A model generated the notes under the pieces. That model saw only the letters and a program-made list of their open reading frames with translations. It was not told the origin of the DNA and did no database searches. From Dasyornis broadbenti (Eukaryota > Chordata > Aves > Passeriformes > Dasyornithidae), in NCBI GenBank assembly GCA_013397935.1, contig VZRN01006293.1:308860-372859 (forward strand): a stretch of 64,000 bases of DNA. Direction: 5' to 3'. Shown one piece after another: positions 1-12,671 of this stretch. The position numbers and the translations under genes were made by a program. The first letter of the stretch is position 1, and each line of letters begins with the position of its first letter.

Positions 1-14
1 TTTTTTTTTTTTTT
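1..14. repeat. Poly-T run at window edge
   Basis: Fourteen consecutive T residues open the window. This may be the end of a longer simple repeat cut by the window boundary. Nothing else marks it. Confidence 0.8.
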
Positions 15-2592
15 GTGAAATTGCTTTTTTCTCAATTTGCCCCTGTTCTTTAACTTAGATCTAATACCAAAATATTGCTGAGCTGTATCTGAACAGATAT
101 TTAACCAGCATATATATTTTTGAAAGGATCATCATCATTAAGTATTCCAGCAAGGTAAAATAAAGCAGGAAGCAAAGCTTTAGTTTATCATTAAAAGTCC
201 TTCTTAATCCTTAGTATTCTGGTTACAGAACTGCAGGACAAAAATTACTTCTGGATAAAAGATACTGGGTAAGTGTTTGGGAAGCATAACTGGTCTTAAT
301 CTGGGTTGTTTTTAATTGCTCTTCATTGACTATAGAGGTTCAATCTAGGTAGCAGGTAGCTCATTTGCATTCCAGTTTCAACCATCACAAGAAGCAGCAT
401 TATTTTTGCCTCTATTGTTTCTGTTTGTCACAGAGAATGGCAGGTCTTTGTTTTATGGCCTGGCTATTAGAAGTGGAAAACTCTCTGAACCTGAGAGTGG
501 TAAATTCATAAAGGCATTAGGAGTCATACCTGGATTCAGTTATTGAGGTAGGTATCTGAAGTGGGACTTTTGCAGAATTTTTACACACATTTTGTGTATT
601 AGACAAACATGCCTATATGTTGATTCCTTTAATAGATTTATCTTTCTACAAACTCTGAAAGTTATGAGAGTCTTTATAAAACATATTGTGTGTTTGAACA
701 GCAGAAGCAAATATGATGCAGATTTATCTCTCTTCAGTGCTAAAATTAAGGAATTGTTTCAACACAATGCAAAGTTTTTTCTTACTTTGGTTGCTATCTG
801 CTCAATTTGACAGGAAACAGATGAATGACAGATATCAAGTCTCTTGCTGCAGAAAAAGTATTGCAAAAAGAACTCTTCATATGTGTCCTGTCTACTTCTG
901 AAAAACTGTACTATTTCCACATATATTCCTGAGTGTAACATGTCTTTGAAAATAGAGTATGGGATAACTTATACAACATTTCATCTGTAGCAGGTGACTT
1001 ATAGCCACCCAACTCTTCATGGTCAAAGCTTTGCTTTATAACTGTGCTAATATAGTTGGTATTGGCTATACACGAACACTTAAAGCTTATTTGTTGATTC
1101 ATGCACTCACCCTCTAATCTAACATACGAGCGCCTTCCAGAACTTCAGGCTCAGATTTTTTTATTTCTTCTTCATTAATCTAATGAAAATTTTAACTCCT
1201 TAACCACCTAAAACATTATTGGTTTGTGACAAGAAAATTTCCATTAGGATACACTTCTATAAGGCTGGTATCCCACCCACACTCAGAACTCTGATCCTGA
1301 ATACCAAACCCTCAGAGCACCCAGGCTTCTCAGTTTCCTCCTCTGCTCAAGAGTACATAAATCCACAGTTTCCACCTTGAATGGGTGACCAGCTGCATCT
1401 TGAATCATTAGCTGTCATAGAAGACAGTGGGTCCTGCCTTGTTGAAGCCTCAGAATACCAGTCAGGTTCTTTAATACATCCAGAAACCTAGATCACTGCT
1501 GTTCTGCTGGCACCTCAGGTGGCTAATATAAAGCCAGCCTAGGTGTGTCTGTCATGAAGAGAAACAAAGAAATCGGTGAGTTACGGTAAACAAACACAAA
1601 TTAAATTTAAGCTACCTGCTTCAGTGGTGTTAGCAGTCATGTTTTTATAGCTACATTGAAAATGTTGCCTAAATCCTTTTTCAGATTTGGCCTTTGGTTG
1701 TTTACCTCTCCATTGTTTTGATTAGAACTGAGCCCCCATTTACTCTTAAAACATGATACCTTTGAAAACCCTCCGTTCCAGATGAGAAGACTGGCTCATG
1801 TTTCAACATACTTAATTGATTTTTAGCACTTTTTGTCCCTTCAGTCAAGGTATAATGCTGTTTTGCCACTGCATCTTTGGTATATACAACACAATATGCA
1901 GCAGTGCAATTTATCCTGTTTCTGCTGTAATTTATGCGGCTTTTGTATAACTCAGGCCTACAACAAAGATACAACTGTGCACTAAACATGTGGTGACAGC
2001 TCAGTGCTTGCCTTCCTCACTTTACTAGAGCAAGAAATTGTTCCAGTGTTGCCTTTCTCTGTATTGGAAGCAAAGGCCGAGGTAAACAGAAAGTGGACAC
2101 ACTATAAATAAAGAACAAACAGCTATTGTTAACAGTGTCTCCTAGGTAAATATGCATTTTGCTGAATTCAGCATGAGTCAAAGTGTCCTGGATATTACAA
2201 AGGCTACCTGATTAGGAATATGTAATTTTAAAAGAAATGGTAGTTAGGTCTAACCAAGTTACTTCATTGTACAGAAACTTCTCTCCTAAAAATGCACTGC
2301 AGAATGTACTGAAAAATTAAACTTCCATTTATAACATTTAATGCATAACTGCTAATTAGTTTTGGCAAGTGTTAAAATGTCTATTGAAAACCAAAGAAAA
2401 GAAAAAAATCTTTAACCAGTATGCATCTGAAATAATAATAAATTGCAGTTCTGGACATCTTAATTGAAAGATGCCATTAGTTTTCCTGCCTAAGCCTCAT
2501 TGTTTGATTTTTCCCAAAATTTCTGTGATTATGGATTCTACTTTCATAACACTCCCTTTGGGGTATTTTAGAGTGACAGCAACATAAAGGAA
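15..2592. other. Unannotated AT-rich DNA
   Basis: No repeat or gene is recognised here. Open frames are at most 95 codons, overlap on both strands and show no known domain. A 40-nt stretch at 229-268 sits between an acceptor-like and a GTAAGT donor-like site but is too short to support an exon. Confidence 0.55.
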
Positions 2593-3074
2593 TGTCTTAA
2601 TTTTGGTGAAGGCCAGGGTTAATTTTTCGCAGTAACCAGGAGGGGATAGAGTCCAGAGCAGTGTAGATGTGGAAAAGACACTGTTATTTGATACCGTCTT
2701 ACATCATGACCAGGGCCAGAGGAAACAGACTCTCTTGCTTCCTGGACGAGCAGGGAGGGCTTTCTTTTTGGATGGAGCAATCCTGGCAGACAGAGCAGCG
2801 GGGTAACGCTGATGTCAGCTGGAGGGAGCAGTTTGGGTGGTATGGCCGTGGTGGAGCTGGATCCACACTCTTGCTTTTGTACACTTGTGTTATGAATATG
2901 GTTGTTGTTACTGTTGGATTTCTTACCTCATTGCTGTTTCCAGTAAATTGATCTTACCTCTACCCATAATCTCTGCCCTCTGCTGGAAGCAAGCGAGTGG
3001 TGTCTGGTTCATGAGAGTGTCAGGGGAGTCAGGAGGGTCACTAACTTATGGAGTGCCATTCCTAAACCATGACA
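2593..3074 (+). mobile_element. Solo LTR, avian ERVL-type endogenous retrovirus
   Basis: The segment starts TG and ends CA (tail CCTAAACCATGACA), as LTRs do. It has a body typical of avian ERVL LTRs: an early 'ccaggagggg' block and a late 'ttacctcattgctgtttccagtaaattg' type R/U5 block followed by a C-rich stretch. Flanking pentamers are aggaa (2588-2592) and gggaa (3075-3079), so a target-site duplication is matched at 4 of 5 positions. No gag, pol or env lies on either side, so this is a solo LTR left by LTR-LTR recombination. The open frames at 2667-2951 and 2837-3181 are chance frames within it. Family assignment is from pattern recognition; the 5' boundary is the less certain end. Confidence 0.65.
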
Positions 3075-4997
3075 GGGAAGAAGTGCTGTACAACAGGGAC
3101 TCACCTTGTACAAATGACACTTCATTAGAGACCCTATTTTGTAGGTTGATTCTCCCTCTCCTTTCTATCCAGACTAACTAGTTCTAATACTTAAGATATT
3201 CTTCTAGCATCTAAAACATTAGCTGCTTGGAAAAGTAATGTTAAATTGGCTTGATTTTTTTTTGTTTCAAGTTTTGAGGACTGACAGCTCCCTAGTGAAA
3301 TCCATGGGGAAAAGCAGTGCTCATAATCTTTGAGAATCAAGGTTTTTTTACCAACTTTCATTGACATTTATAGTACCTGGAAATCTTAACCATCAACAAC
3401 TCTTTCCAAGACCAGCAGGTCATGGATGACTTTTTGAGAACTTCCTCTACAAAGAACCTTCTGTTTATGGTATCAGTCAAACAATTTTTCCTCTTTCTGA
3501 CTCCTTGAAGAGAGGTTTTATCTGCCAGTTCCATGCTAGAGTCTTCATATGCAAACGGTTTTTCTGATACTGCTTAAGGTGAACAAGAGAACCAGAATTT
3601 GTTTATAACATTGCTCTCTTTGTAGAAAGGTTATATAATGAATGTTGAAATTAAAACACTAAAATTCTCTCAAATACTTTCAAAACAGGTAGAATATAGG
3701 ATGTTTATAGAGTACTTAATAGCTTTAAACTTTCTTCCAAATAACAAGGACCATCTTTACTTAGAGGTAGACTCTTATGCAACATAAAAGCAGCACCACC
3801 CAATTCCTTCAGGAAAGTTCTTTGTGCCTATGTTTGTATCAGAGGAAACACCATCTCCCTTGTTTGGGAGTCAGTGCTTATCCACTGGAGAGAAGAAACA
3901 AGAGTAGTAAGTAGCACAATTTAGGTCAGAGATGAAATTTTACCCTCAGGGGAAATTTATTTAAAAAAAATAAAAAATCCTACCATATTTTGTTTAAAAA
4001 CCCAGCTGTTGCTGTTACCCATACATGTCAAACATATAGGTGCCAGTATATAATTTGTAGTAACAGATAGCATTATACTGTACTTGTGAATTATGCACTA
4101 ATCCACAAAATGTTTAGTGTAAACCCCTGCTCCATGGAAGCCTGGTTTTGCTACCATCTTAAACTTCTGGATTTCCCCCTCTACACCAGATAGTTGGCAC
4201 CAAGTGTCCTGACGACTGATGAAGTATACGTGAGACGTACTGATGAAGATTTTGAGCTGTAAAAACATTAATGATAAAGCAAAATCTGTGAGCAGGAAGG
4301 ACTAGACCGAAGCAAACAGACTGCAGAGATTAGTGCAGGGAAAAAAATTTACAGTCAACCTGGTCAATTCAATTAGCACTTTCACTAAAAGGTAGACCAC
4401 TGCTACTTCTTTATTAACTTTGAAAACTGAAATAAGACTGCCCTGAGGGTGCAGGCTGGTGATAAGAATGGTTCTGCTGAAACTGACCTACTGCTGCTTC
4501 AGAAATAATCTAATAAAGTTAATGCTGGAGGTGGTATTTTACAAGTGCTGGTAAAGGTAACTGTCATGCTCAGGAAAGCAGAAACTCCAGTGACTGTACC
4601 AAAAAGAAGGAATATGAAAAAGTGAAGCTGGTAGTGGGTAGAGGAGAAAATAGCAGTTTAATTAACAACATAATTGCATTTGAAAATCAGTTCAGCCCTT
4701 CATTAAAAGGTAATTTGAAACTTGTAGTGAAAGAAATGTGCTTTCAAATATTCTAGCATGTATCAAAGCTGTACACAGACCAGACACAAGGTGATTAGAA
4801 AGCGGATGGCTTGAAAATACATAAAATCATGACATTTTGACGCAGCTTTTCAGCTAGTTTGTAACTATTCAAAGTGTAGCTCCCTTCTGTGGAACTGCAT
4901 TCGTTCACATGAGCTGAGAAGGTGACCTAATATTTATCACTGCAACTAGGAATGTATGCAGGTTTTTTGAGGGCAGGCTAGAGACATTTCTTTAAAA
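3075..4997. other. Unannotated AT-rich DNA
   Basis: No gene or repeat family is recognised. A decamer actgatgaag is repeated at 4214-4223 and 4239-4248, which is minor and probably chance. Confidence 0.55.
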
Positions 4998-5400
4998 AAT
5001 TGGTGAGACTGTTACTGGAGTGCTGGGTCCAGTTATGAGTTTGCCAGTATGAGACATGGATATACTGAAGCTAGTCCATTAAAGGGCCACAATGATCATC
5101 AAGGAGTTAGAGTTGCTGATCTGTGAGGAGGAGCCAGGAGACATTAGCATGGAGAACAGAAGAAGGGGGATATTATCAATGTGCTTAAATACCTGATGGG
5201 AAGGATTAAAGAAGATGGAGCTTCAGTCTTGCCAGTGGAGTCCAGATTGCTCAGACTGACTCTGGAGACTCCACCCTTGGAGACATTCAAAACCCTGGAT
5301 GATATCCAGAGCCACCTGCTATCCTTGACTCTGTCTTGAGCAGGGGCGTTGGTCTTGATAAACCCCAGAGTCTGCTTCCTGCCTCAGCAGGAAAATTCTT
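4998..5400 (+). mobile_element. CR1 LINE, 3'-end fragment, sense orientation
   Basis: The sequence follows the CR1 3' region in sense orientation. It has a 'gagtgctgggtccagtt' block, 'agggccacaatgatcatcaagg', a 'tatcaatgtgcttaaatacctgatggga' block, 'ggagactccacccttggagacattcaaa', and a tail matching 'gagcagggg-gttgg-ct-gat'. Relative to the usual CR1 3' region, a stretch of the order of 80-100 bp appears missing around 5225-5250, so the copy has an internal deletion and is diverged. It is 5'-truncated, as most CR1 insertions are, and encodes nothing intact. No target duplication was found, which is normal for CR1. Confidence 0.8.
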
Positions 5401-6509
5401 CCACCTGAGAAAACTGATAAAGGGAACATGGGTGAAAAGACTATTTTTTTTATTGTTGTTATTATTATGAGGATTTATAATCTAGTATTGGTAGGTAAAG
5501 AAATTGAAATCTACTTCTCTTGAAGTGAACTATGCAAGTGAAATATGCAAGTATGTGAAAGAAATATTTGGATTTTTTCCTTTGTTTGCTTCTGATCTGT
5601 TTTTGGAGGGTAGCTTTTCTAGGCTACCAGATAGTTTAGAAGTGTTTAACACTTCTAATGGCATGGGGAAGAAACAAAAAGTCATTTCTTGGAGTAAGGT
5701 CTGTGTTCTTCTCTTTTGGCTGTTTCAGTCTACATTGAACTTTTACAGTAGTGCCCAAATAAAAGAGGAAATATGGAAGAAAAAAAGACGTTTTTTTCTT
5801 TTTTTCCAAGTAGCTGCTAGATCTAGTAACTTCAGGTAGTAAATACAGAGTATTCTAGATGGCTTGGAGAAGAGAGTACATGAAAAAAAAGGACATACAG
5901 TGAGCAGGAGACAAGATATATTGTTGTCTGTTCCAATCACACAAACAAAATCACAAGTCAGCAGAAGATGAAGATGTACCTATTTCTTCATAGCACTTGC
6001 ACAGAGGTCTAAACCATTCAGGTTTGACCCTGAACTTCCTGGAAAGAAAAGTTGCTGTTAACTTTTGAGGCACGTAGCTTTGTCTGGAATTTTGTTAGCC
6101 TGTTATTTGGAAAGAGTCTCTCTGTTTTAACCTTTAAAGTCTAACATCTCATCAAAAACAATGCTATCTGTTCTGCAGCACTAACTGTAAGAGGAGATAT
6201 CCCTAAGCAGAAATAAAAGAAAATTAGATTCTCCTGTTCAGTGAGGTAAGCAGTTCACCTAAAAATTTCCTTCTTAATTTACAGGTGCACGCATTTTTAT
6301 AATGCATTTGTTTCCATAAAGCTTCTTTAAGGTTGTGTGGGAGAGTCTTCAAGCCCTGTTCCCACGCAACAAAAAAGCAAATTATTTGCTCAGCACCCTA
6401 GGGATAAGTCATGATGTGGTGACCAGATCTCTTTAGTAACTAGGGTCCCAACTCAAACTCTCTTTGCTGGAGAGAAATCCACCTCCAGCAAAGGATGTGA
6501 AAACTGTTC
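5401..6509. other. Unannotated DNA between CR1 and LTR
   Basis: No gene or repeat is recognised. The 111-codon frame at 5504-5839 runs into A/T-rich low-complexity sequence and has no domain. Confidence 0.55.
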
Positions 6510-7066
6510 CAGTCTGTTTACCTTGGCTGACTACCAGACATCTACCTAGCTGTTCTTTCACTGCCCACCTCAGCAGGACAGGGAGGAAAAGTAAGATATA
6601 AAAGAATGTCAAGACAAGGGCATCACTTACCATCAATTACCATCACAGGCAAAACAGACATGATTTGGGGAAAAATAATTCATTGACAATTAAAATAAAG
6701 TTGGATGGAATGGAATAAAGACAAAAAATGACAACATCACACACCCCTTATTCCCAGGCTCAATTTCACCTCTTCATTTCTGACTCCTGACTTACATCAA
6801 CTCCCAAAGGCCACAGAACGGTGATTTTGTTGAGGTTGTAGTCAGCTCCTCTCTCCTAATTCTTCCTCTTCACATTTTCCCCTGCTCCAGTGTGGGTCCT
6901 CACCATGCACCCCAGTCCTGCAGGATAAACTTGCTCCAGCATGGGCTCTCCATGGTTCACTGTTCCTTCAGGAAATAGTCCACCTGCTCCAGTGGGAGGT
7001 TCTACATGGATTGCTATGTGGATAGCTGTTCTATCATGCTTTCCTACACAGGCTGCAGTGAGTTCC
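6510..7066 (-). mobile_element. ERVL-type LTR fragment, antisense
   Basis: Read on the minus strand, this shows the repeated 'ctggagcaggtgga'-type modules typical of one avian ERVL LTR family. These are followed by a 'gaggagctgactacaacc' block, 'tgaaattgagcctgggaataagg', a T-rich region, and a terminal part resembling 'cctgtcctgctgaggtgggcagtgaaagaacagc'. The same layout occurs in the complete LTR at 59193-60234, so the two appear related. The U3 end is missing near 7066 and the outer end near 6510 is approximate. No target duplication could be defined. The short frames at 6433-6636 and 6856-7068 are shadows of this LTR. Confidence 0.7.
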
Positions 7067-9486
7067 ATGACTAGCTATTTTTTTGGAAATAGTGAATATT
7101 TCTTTCCTATTGAAAGTATTGAATTTGGAATTATAAAAATGATCACTGAATAGACAGAAAGCAGTAAATTATATAGGTGGGTTAAACCTTTACTCACAGT
7201 TTTGAGAAGTAGGGAAACTTCTTTCCTTGAGAAAATGATTTTATTACCACTGTAAAATTTCTGTTGGGGTAGATATATGTGGCAGAATATCACTGTGTCA
7301 TATCAACACTGCATTTCCAGTGTCCGTATGTCAATAATCTTCCTAACAAAATTTCATGCCCTTTCATATATTCCTTTCAAGGCTGAAATAAGCCAGAAAT
7401 ACTTTTATTCTTTATTTTAATTGTTATTGCTCATTTATTAAATTCATGTACTGTAAACCTCTAGCCTGCAGAAGTTCCAACTCGAAAATAAACAGCACAA
7501 AAGCCTTGCTGAATGTTGAGTTTGTTGTATTGCTAAAGTTGGACTTCATTATCTGGTTTGTTACATATAGTTCAAGAATTATTTTTAATTCTATGGAGTG
7601 TATAGATTGGCAGGTAACAAATATCTCATAAAAATCATCTCTTTGGAGCACTTATGGTATCCAAAAAACATCAATTAATTGATTAGTGTCTGTTCTGGAG
7701 ATAAAAAGTACATAATTTATTTACAGTTTTATCCTCAAAGGCTCATTAAAGGCTGGAACGTGGAAGTCAGTGCACTGCTCACATTGTTTTACATTGAAAA
7801 AATGAGTGCGTTTCTCCAGTTTAAATTACCAAATGATGATGACTATCTTTTCACATTCATTTATCAGAAGAAAATGGTGCAGATAGCTCACACATTCTGC
7901 TGCTTCTCAGGAAAAAAAAAAAATAAAAAGGGGGGAAAAAAAGAAAAGGGAAAAAAGTTAATATACAAAATACACAGATGAAGAAAAGTACAGAGAGAGC
8001 AATGATTCTGCATTCCTTAAGAAAATCATAACTTTTCTGAGGGACAACATAGTTATTTCCCTCTCAGGGGATTCCTTTAATGCCTGATTCTTAGGCTACT
8101 GTACCTCTACTCGTCCTCTGCAAAACAAAAAATCCAACATCTACTGCATTCTAAATTGCATATGTGAAGAGGGTTTATGAAGGTCTCAGAAATGGAGGTT
8201 ATATCGACTGATAAAAAAAAATTAGAAAGTTATACATTTATACAAAGCCTACACAACATATCTACAAGCACACTGAATTTCATGCTACCTACTCAAAAGC
8301 ATGCTTCTTGGTTATGGGAAGACTAAAAACAACTATAATTTATACTATAGATATAAAGAAACATTATTAATAATACCAGCCCAGTTCGCAATATTTTTTC
8401 TGAAATAATATAAAGTAAGTCTTTTTAGTAGATAAAACAAGTTATTTTATGGATCACCATGACATGGCCTTGCAGCTTCCTTTAATCTAGCTAAAACACA
8501 ATATAAATATGTTTTTTCTGTGTTGGAAAATTTGTTTTGACTAATGAAATTGACACAATTTTAAACTCAACACTAACAACTACGAAAAATTTGGTATTCT
8601 GGGTTTCTGCCCTGCTAAAATTTTTGTTCCTCTTTTCTTGTTGCATTTTATTACAGAAGTTAAATACCATGCTGACAATTCCATTGTCTTATAGGTTACA
8701 AAAATGTATATGTGTGCTACTGTAATGTAAATAACAAAAACCTTTCTACCTTGTCTATAAAAATAACAAATATGAATATATTTAGGTCAACTAAAAATGC
8801 TGCCTTTATACATTTTATATTGTTGCATTCATGAAAAAGATTCAGAAATTAAATGGGTTTCTCACAGAGCACTTAACATTATGTTTTATCCCCCTTCCTT
8901 ACAGACTACATCAGATGCCATTGGTGTTGGACAGTTTCATCAATACCACTCACAGACTGTATGCACACGTGCTTCCTTAATGCATGTTTACTACCAGGGC
9001 TTGCTGCTTTTCCTGGCCTATTGATTAGGTCTGTCTTGAAGTGACTATATTTTCTGGTTCAGCAAACGTAGACTGAAAATCTTACTCTCATACTTCTTAA
9101 CTGAGATGCTACAAGATCAGCCTCTAGTGGGACTTAGCATTTCTGATCAATGGAAGTGGTAGATGAAAATGTTAAAAACACCATGAATTTGTGATGGTGT
9201 CTTGCTGCTACTGTTGCCAGCATTTTCCAAAGACAGTCTGTTCCTCTTAAACTCTGGAAAGTACTAGCATTCTTTCTAAATATTTTAAGTATATCACTAA
9301 AAATCTGCAATAAAAGACCAAATTTAGCTCCGGATGAAACTGTAGCTTTATTGAAGCAATGACAGTAGTATTGTAGACCTCAGTGGGGAGGATTGTGACT
9401 TCATGTGTTTAGTCACTGTACTGTGCTTTTCTTGTAAGAGTACAATGCAAGATTTAACACTGTCATAAAAAATCACATATGATCAA
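7067..9486. other. Unannotated AT-rich DNA
   Basis: Strongly AT-rich, with many short overlapping frames on both strands and no recognisable domain. It includes the purine tract at 7910-7958. Nothing else was identified. Confidence 0.55.
7910..7958. repeat. A/G-rich purine tract
   Basis: About 49 bp of almost pure purine (A runs, G6, A7, GAAAAGGG) with a single pyrimidine. Low-complexity sequence. Confidence 0.85.
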
Positions 9487-9605
9487 ATCATGAAATGATA
9501 AAACAGTTAAGGTTGGAAAGGATCTCTGGAAGGCATCTGGTGCAACCCACATGCTTAAGCAGGACTACCTAGAGCAGACTGCCCAGAACTATGCCCAGAG
9601 TTGTA
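9487..9605 (-). mobile_element. CR1 LINE 3'-end remnant
   Basis: On the plus strand this reads 'aaatcatgaaatgat', 'aaggttggaaaggatctctgg', 'catctggtgcaaccc', 'gcaggactacctagagcag', then 'tgcccag'. This is the reverse complement of the CR1 3' end. It is short, diverged and truncated after about 120 bp. Confidence 0.75.
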
Positions 9606-10193
9606 CAAAGCTCTAGAATTGTGTTAGCAGGTTCTAAGGTGTAAGATCTAAGTGTTCTGTGGTGAGGTCAGGAAGATACAGTGACTTGAACCTTTACTAG
9701 TTGTATCGCCTATCTATCAAAAACATTTCTTTTCTTTCTCCTCTCTTCTCTACTTCCTAGGCATAAACCTGAAGACTGAAGGGAAGCTCAGGAGCCTGTC
9801 ACTGAATGGGTTATCACCTTACATATTTTTTTCTTTTAAAAACACCTTAATTTTAATTACTGGATAAACCGACTACATATATGTATGATTTGTGTATATA
9901 TGTACTCAATACTGTGTTGACTTCATTTGAACTGTGTTGTTGGGTGATTATAAATACCAATCTACCTTGCATTTTCTGCTTCATGAATATGATGAGTCAT
10001 GACATAGCACTTAACTAGATGGATGACTCTATTATTATGAAGTTTTATGGCTGAATTATGCTTTTAGAAAACAGCCATGGGGTACTGGCCTTTTGGTATT
10101 CTTTATGTTTGCTGAGACTTCCTAAATTGTTTCTCAGACAATGCCCCTGAAATGCATTTGCTTGTTATTTACAAAGAATTGTCTATGGGAAAA
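9606..10193. other. Unannotated DNA between two CR1 remnants
   Basis: No gene or repeat is seen. It contains a short alternating AT/TG stretch near 9884-9904. Confidence 0.55.
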
Positions 10194-10395
10194 TCATAGA
10201 GTAATACAACAGTTTGGGTTGAAAGGGATAATAAAGATTGTCTAGTTCCAATCCACCTGCCATGGATAGGGCCACCTTCCACTACAATAGATTGCTCAGA
10301 GCGCTCTCCAGCCTAGCCTTGTACACTTCCAGAGATGGGACATCCACAATATGTTCCAGTGCTTCGTCATTGTCATTGTGAAGAAGGCAAATATA
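10194..10395 (-). mobile_element. CR1 LINE 3'-end fragment
   Basis: The plus strand reads 'aatcatagagtaatacaac', 'tttgggttgaaaggga', 'tctagttccaatccacctgccatgg', 'ttccactacaatagattgctcag' and 'acttccagagatgggacatcc'. This is the reverse complement of the canonical CR1 3' terminus. It is truncated near 10395, where it runs into a 20-bp tandem duplication. It has no coding content. Confidence 0.85.
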
Positions 10396-10420
10396 TGGTT
10401 AAGAAGGCCAATATATGGTG
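10381..10420. repeat. 20-bp tandem duplication
   Basis: Two adjacent 20-bp units (aagaaggcaaatatatggtt and aagaaggccaatatatggtg) match at 18 of 20 positions. They sit at the truncated edge of the CR1 fragment. Confidence 0.85.
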
Positions 10421-10914
10421 AAGAAAGTCATCATAACTTCATAAGTATTTTACACTGGCTCTTCCATTTCATCCTTTCACACTCCAACCCTATTGCTGTC
10501 TCAATTTTTCCCTTCCTTTTGGCAACAGTAGCATTTCTGCTGTCTGACAACACCAACATATACAGGAAAACATGAAGGACTCAGCACTACTTTTGTTTTC
10601 TTTTCCTGTTTTTTTCTACCTTGTAGTAACACAAAAGCTTGTGATGACAAAATCAGTAGATGGAAAGGGACCTGAAAGGAACAGGGATGAGACAGTGGAC
10701 ATGTGAGTATTCTGAGGTAGTGTAGGCTGAGTTTACAGTAATAGCTGTTGAATTTAAATTTTGTTCTTTGGATTGTGCATCATAGTGACATTTTAAGAGC
10801 CACATTCAAAATTAATCCTGACAAGCAATTGCACCATGAGGCAGTATATCCAGAGCACCCACTTTTGGACAACTAATCTAACTACCTAATTTCCACTTTC
10901 TTCTGCCTAACTTC

Positions 10915-11150
10915 TCCAGGTTAGAATCCCTTTGATAAGAGGCGTGAACTGGACTGCACCCTGAAGAAGTTTCCTTCTCTCTGCAGTCTGTGAAGAAGAT
11001 TGAGATGCCCTAACGGAGGCCCTGAAGGCTCTCTGAGTGATGTGCTCAAAGCCGCACCTGCAGGACCTGGAATCTGTGCTTTCCTGAGCCTGAATGGGGA
11101 CTCTAATTTAATAAAGAGCTCATTCCCTTGTAAAACACCCATACATGGGG
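10915..11150. other. Unexplained GC-richer island with splice- and poly(A)-like signals
   Basis: This block is visibly more GC-rich than its flanks. On the plus strand a pyrimidine tract ends in AG at about 10985 ('ccttctctctgcag'). It is followed by about 125 bp and then AATAAA near 11110. One plus frame stays open for over 50 codons after the acceptor region but without an ATG, and a minus frame (10921-11142) is also open. I recognise no protein. It could be an old LTR fragment (the 'taataaagagctc' part resembles an LTR R region), a decayed gene piece, or a noncoding-RNA terminal exon. Confidence 0.35.
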
Positions 11151-12666
11151 TTCTACCCTAGGTGTGTAACCTGATTCTCTCAAGGAAGAAATTACTCTAG
11201 CTTTGGATACAACTGAACAGAAGAGAACAAGATGCAAAGCTGTCAAGACCAAATCACACTTTCATCTGTAGATTTAGAATTTGGAAAAATAGGTCCTGCT
11301 ATAAATTCTGGTATTCTTCCCTTACATTTGGACTTTTGCTTTGAAAGCACAGTGTATGCTAAGTTAAAACCTGGACTATTATTTGATCATTGGGAAGAAG
11401 CCAGTTGTACTGAGTATCATTTCAGGTATGTGAGGAGGAGCAGAGACCTTGTGGGGAAACCAGCACAGTATTAAAGAATGATTTCCTAGCACCAGTGTAA
11501 AAGTGCCAATGGGATAAATGAACACATGAAAGCCAAAATGCCCCTAATTATGGCATTTCTGATGTTTGTAATGTTGGAATTTATTACTCTGATGTTTCGT
11601 TTTTTTAACAAGCAGATAAGAGTTGAGGTAGAGGAGAAGAGGGACTATTAACACTATTTTAAAGTCTGCACTTTTTTTTTTTTTAATGGAAGTATGCAAT
11701 GTGTCATAAAATCAAATTTTGGATTTTCTCCAGAATTTTATCTTTCTATTCTATCCAATGTGCAAAATCTATGGCCATGCAAGTTATACTGGAGCATACT
11801 AAACTCATTCACAATACTGTGGTTGTGTTCAGCAGGTTAGGTGAGAAAGGTTTAGTGAAAACAGGAAGATACCAATATCTTACACCTCCTTACTTCTGCA
11901 ACAGAGAGAGCATTCCCTAGGCTATTTCAGAGCAAAGCAAAACACATTAATGCTCAACATTTCCATTTTAAATTAATGTAATTTTAACTAATTTGGCATA
12001 CTTTGGACAAATTTAGCAGTAGAAGCCCTTGCTCAGTCAGCTACAGTGGTGTAGGAATACGCACTGTATCCAGCTTCCAAGTGAAACCAAGTCACGAAAA
12101 GGTTTGCCAGTCCTATGTGCCTACAAGATACAACATTGCATGTTTAGTCATGCAGGTGAGTCTCCACCCTCTTCAATGTGCTATTTAATTCTTGTTAGAT
12201 ATCAGCTTTTCCACAGTGCAGATGATTGATGTATGAATGCGAAGTGTTTGAAAATGGTAGTACAGAGCCTATTTGTGTGCGCTTGTGTTCGTGTAAGTAT
12301 ATATAGAAGATGCAACAAGTAATTAAAGGTAAAAAGAAAAAAGAAAATACAAGAAAAGGAAAAAAGTAATTCTTGTGGGGAGCAGAGGAGACACTATAGT
12401 TCCCAAGGCAACTAATCTTTTCTCTTTTTGTTAAACACTAGAGCTCATGCAGGCAAAGAGCAATCTCACATCTTCACAAACATATTCCTGTTTTTTTGAA
12501 GAACAATCTCTGTCAGTGAATAACAACTTAGCCCAAGATATCATTTTTCTGTTTAAAGTGGGAGAAATTGATGCTTCCAGTGACCAAGTATTATGTACTT
12601 TATGAACAGTATGCTCTCTTTAATCCATTTTATTTCACTTCTTGGAATTTTACTCATTTGAGTGGT
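11151..12666. other. Unannotated DNA upstream of solo LTR
   Basis: No gene or repeat family is recognised. An A-rich stretch lies near 12310-12370. Short open frames have no domain content. Confidence 0.55.
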
Positions 12667-12671
12667 ACCTC

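Noticed and set aside
229..268. 40-nt exon-like segment between an acceptor and GTAAGT
   Set aside because: Too short and open in two frames; one of many chance splice pairs.
5504..5839. 111-codon plus-strand frame
   Set aside because: AT-rich composition with a low-complexity Lys/Phe end; no domain.
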